From Anaerolineales bacterium (GTDB lineage: Bacteria; Chloroflexota; Anaerolineae; Anaerolineales; Villigracilaceae), in assembly GCA_025966435.1 (NCBI GenBank), contig JAICRQ010000102.1, forward strand, positions 1 to 9,303: a stretch of 9,303 nt of DNA, written 5' to 3'. Made by a program: the position numbers and the translations under genes. Below the pieces are notes generated by a model, which made no database searches, had not been told where the DNA came from, and was given only the letters and a program-made list of their open reading frames with translations. Below, in pieces: positions 6,880 to 9,303 of this stretch; position 1 is the stretch's first letter, and each line of letters starts with the position of its first letter.

Positions 6880-8946
6880 ATGGCTCGTGTGTATCCGCTC
6901 GAGAAGTATCGAAATATTGGAATTATTGCCCACATTGACGCCGGGAAGACGACAACGACCGAGCGTATCATGTTCTATACGGGCAAGACCCATCGCATCG
7001 GTTCGGTGGATGAGGGGACGACTGTCACTGACTGGATGGTTCAGGAACGCGAGCGTGGTATCACGATCGTTTCTGCAGCCGTATCTGCAGAATGGAAGGG
7101 CTATCAGTTTAACCTGATTGATACCCCAGGCCATATCGATTTCACCGCCGAAGTACAGCGCTCCCTGCGTGTTTTGGATGGGGGCGTTGTAGTGTTCGAT
7201 GCTGTCCAGGGCGTGGAGCCGCAGAGCGAGACGGTCTGGCGACAGGCGGATCGCTACGGTGTCCCGCGCATCTGCTTTGTTAATAAAATGGACCGTGTTG
7301 GTGCTTCCTACGAGCGCACGATCGAAAGCATTAAAGAACGCCTGGGCGCCAACCCGATTCCTATGCAGCTTCCCGTTGGGTTTGAATCAGGATTCCGCGG
7401 GGCTGTGGATCTATTAACAAAAAAAGCTGTCATCTGGGAGGATGATCTGGGGAAGGAACCCAAGATTGTTGATGTCCCCGATGATTTGAAATCGCAGGTA
7501 GAAGATGCACGTGCGTATATGGTGGAAAGGATCGCAGAGCTTGACGATGACCTGACATTGAAGTATCTTGAAGGTCAGGATATCACAGTTGAGGAATTGA
7601 AGGCTGCTTTGCGAAAAGGGGTCATTGCCAGCCAGGCAGCGCCCGTTTTCTGTGGCTCTTCCTTAAAGAATAAAGGGGTTCAAGTGCTGCTTGATGCAGT
7701 GATTGATTATCTTCCATCCCCAGCAGATGTTCCCCCCGTTATAGGCACTGATATTGATCAGGAAGAGCAGATTGAACTTCCGGCAGATGATGCTGCTCCC
7801 TTGAGCGCGTTGGTTTTCAAGATTGTGACAGATCCCTATGTCGGCCGTCTTGCTTATTTCCGTGTGTACTCTGGTGTTCTTACACAGGGAAAAATGCTCA
7901 TGAATACAAGTAAAGGTCGTCGTGAGCGTATCGGCCGTTTGATTCGAATGCATGCCGACCGCCGCGAGGATATTACCGAAGTGCGGGCGGGAGATATTGG
8001 TGCGATTCTGGGTTTGAAGGATACATTCACAGGCGATACGCTGTGTGACACAAAGAAGATCATTCTCGAAAGCATTTCCTTCCCGGAACCAGTCATCTCG
8101 ATTGCTATCGAGCCGAAGAGCAGCGGTGACCAGGAAAAGATGGGTGAAGCACTGCGCAAGCTATCCGAGGAGGACCCGACCTTCCGCGTCCGTTCGGATG
8201 AAAACACCGGTCAGACGATTATTTCCGGGATGGGTGAGCTGCATCTCGACATTCTGGTGGATCGTATGCTGCGCGAGTTCCGTGTGCAGGCGAACATTGG
8301 CAAGCCGCGTGTTGCCTATCGTGAATCGATTACGCGCGCGGTCCCGAAAGTAGACTTTAAATACGCGAAACAGTCTGGTGGTCATGGTCAATATGGTCAC
8401 GTAGTGATTTCGCTCGAACCCGGGGAACGCGGCAGTGGAATTATTTTTGAAAACAAAATTGTCGGTGGTTCGATCCCGAAAGAGTACATCCCGGCTGTTC
8501 AAAAAGGTGTGATGGAAGCCGCGGATAACGGTGTGCTGGCTGGTTATCCGGTCGTGGATATGAAAATCACGTTGTTCGATGGCTCATTCCACGAAGTAGA
8601 CTCGAGCGAAATGGCATTCAAGATGGCAGGCTCCATGGCATTCAAAGAAGGAGTGCAGAAGGGTTCACCTGTCCTGCTCGAGCCGATTATGAAGGTTGAA
8701 GTTGTAGTTCCCGATGAATATCTTGGGGATGTCATCGGGCAGCTCAATAGTCGCCGTGGCAGTATCCAAGGGCTGGAAGTGCGCCCCGGGAACGCGCAGG
8801 CCGTCCGCGCCTTCGTTCCCTTGGGTGAAATGTTTGGCTATGCTACTGATTTGCGTTCAGCCACACAGGGACGCGGTGTTTCCAGTATGGAATTTGATCA
8901 TTATGCGCCCGTTGCACAATCTGTGGCGCAGGAACTTTTGAAATAA
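6880..8946 (+). CDS. fusA: Translation elongation factor G
   Basis: EF-G is the GTPase that drives translocation of tRNA and mRNA on the ribosome and, with RRF, subunit recycling. The 688-residue product has full family length. GTPase motifs are AHIDAGKT (17-24), RGITI in switch I (59-63), DTPGH (81-85, with catalytic His85) and NKMD (135-138). The domain II-III region and the domain IV block with GGHGQYGHV and the [15 protein letters not shown] motif are present, and the domain V end carries RGSIQGLE and [10 protein letters not shown]. The start at ATG 6880 has only a weak AAAGG (6864-6868) about 11 bases upstream. It lies 34 bp after rpsG. Third codon positions are about half G or C in the parts I counted. 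Confidence 0.98.
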   Translation: MARVYPLEKYRNIGIIAHIDAGKTTTTERIMFYTGKTHRIGSVDEGTTVTDWMVQERERGITIVSAAVSAEWKGYQFNLIDTPGHIDFTAEVQRSLRVLDGGVVVFDAVQGVEPQSETVWRQADRYGVPRICFVNKMDRVGASYERTIESIKERLGANPIPMQLPVGFESGFRGAVDLLTKKAVIWEDDLGKEPKIVDVPDDLKSQVEDARAYMVERIAELDDDLTLKYLEGQDITVEELKAALRKGVIASQAAPVFCGSSLKNKGVQVLLDAVIDYLPSPADVPPVIGTDIDQEEQIELPADDAAPLSALVFKIVTDPYVGRLAYFRVYSGVLTQGKMLMNTSKGRRERIGRLIRMHADRREDITEVRAGDIGAILGLKDTFTGDTLCDTKKIILESISFPEPVISIAIEPKSSGDQEKMGEALRKLSEEDPTFRVRSDENTGQTIISGMGELHLDILVDRMLREFRVQANIGKPRVAYRESITRAVPKVDFKYAKQSGGHGQYGHVVISLEPGERGSGIIFENKIVGGSIPKEYIPAVQKGVMEAADNGVLAGYPVVDMKITLFDGSFHEVDSSEMAFKMAGSMAFKEGVQKGSPVLLEPIMKVEVVVPDEYLGDVIGQLNSRRGSIQGLEVRPGNAQAVRAFVPLGEMFGYATDLRSATQGRGVSSMEFDHYAPVAQSVAQELLK

Positions 8947-8983
8947 ATAACTAACGTTTTCATTATTAGAAGGAGACGCATCA

Positions 8984-9303
8984 ATGGCGAAGGCGAAGTA
9001 TGACAGGAGCAAGCCACATCTGAACGTGGGAACGATGGGGCACATCGACCACGGGAAGACGACGCTAACGGCAGCGATCACGAAGGTGTCGCAGCTGATG
9101 GGCAACGCCGAATTCCGGGCATATGACCAGATCGACAATGCCCCGGAGGAGAAAGCCCGCGGCATCACGATTAACATTGCGCATGTGGAGTACCAGACCG
9201 AGAAGCGGCACTATGCCCACGTGGACATGCCGGGACACCGGGACTACATCAAGAACATGATCACCGGTGCGGCGCAGGTGGATGGCGCCATTCTGGTGGT
9301 GGC
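8984..9303 (+). CDS. tuf: Elongation factor Tu, N-terminal 106 codons (runs off the window)
   Basis: EF-Tu carries aminoacyl-tRNA to the ribosomal A site as a GTP complex. The start at ATG 8984 has AAGGAG at 8970-8975, eight bases upstream, a stronger site than that of fusA. Motifs seen are GHIDHGKT (19-26), RGITI (59-63) and the DxPGH box (81-85) with catalytic His85. Two switch II residues differ from the usual DCPGHADY: here it is DMPGHRDY, with Met82 and Arg86. Third codon positions are about 82% G or C by hand count, far above fusA. The gap from fusA is 37 bp with no terminator, so it probably belongs to the same operon. The C-terminal three quarters are outside the window. Confidence 0.95.
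   Translation, partial: MAKAKYDRSKPHLNVGTMGHIDHGKTTLTAAITKVSQLMGNAEFRAYDQIDNAPEEKARGITINIAHVEYQTEKRHYAHVDMPGHRDYIKNMITGAAQVDGAILVV

Noticed and set aside
1..9303. tRNA, rRNA, CRISPR arrays, transposases, phage or toxin-antitoxin genes
   Set aside because: No cloverleaf, regularly spaced repeats, terminal inverted repeats or matching protein motifs were seen on either strand.

Overview
The window looks like part of the chromosome of a Chloroflexota bacterium, most likely class Anaerolineae. I infer this from the character of the RpoB, ribosomal S12/S7, EF-G and EF-Tu proteins; the assignment is from memory of these families, not from a search. Most of the window is housekeeping transcription and translation machinery. 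I do not see a phage, transposon, CRISPR array, defence locus, tRNA or rRNA. I found no clear new multi-gene system. The unusual points are details inside and between conserved genes.

Layout. Positions 1-74 hold the last codons of an unidentified plus-strand gene, followed by an inverted repeat (75-125) and a terminator hairpin (149-175). Positions 174-1526 (minus strand) encode a major facilitator transporter of the UMF1/Atg22-like type, convergent with the first gene and divergent from rpoB. The divergent spacer (1527-1860) holds a candidate minus-strand promoter, a 10-bp inverted repeat around it, and a good plus-strand promoter with an exact TATAAT that would give rpoB a leader of about 160 nt. 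rpoB (1861-5751) is a complete 1296-residue RNA polymerase beta subunit. A 184-bp spacer then holds a candidate promoter, an inverted repeat around its -10 box, a terminator-like hairpin and a possible 24-codon ORF. The str operon follows: rpsL (S12), rpsG (S7), fusA (EF-G) and the first 106 codons of tuf (EF-Tu), with gaps of 25, 34 and 37 bp.

How the genes fit together. The str genes encode parts of the decoding centre (S12, S7), the translocase (EF-G) and the aminoacyl-tRNA carrier (EF-Tu), and are commonly co-transcribed in bacteria. The usual neighbours rplJ-rplL upstream of rpoB and rpoC downstream of it are missing here, so beta-subunit synthesis is uncoupled from its usual operon partners.

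Main points for a second look: a large insertion in the C-terminal part of RpoB that contains three 25-residue repeats in exact register; a threonine in the rifampicin pocket where arginine is usual; the regulatory spacer before rpsL; and a tuf fragment with changed switch II residues and much higher GC at third codon positions than fusA.
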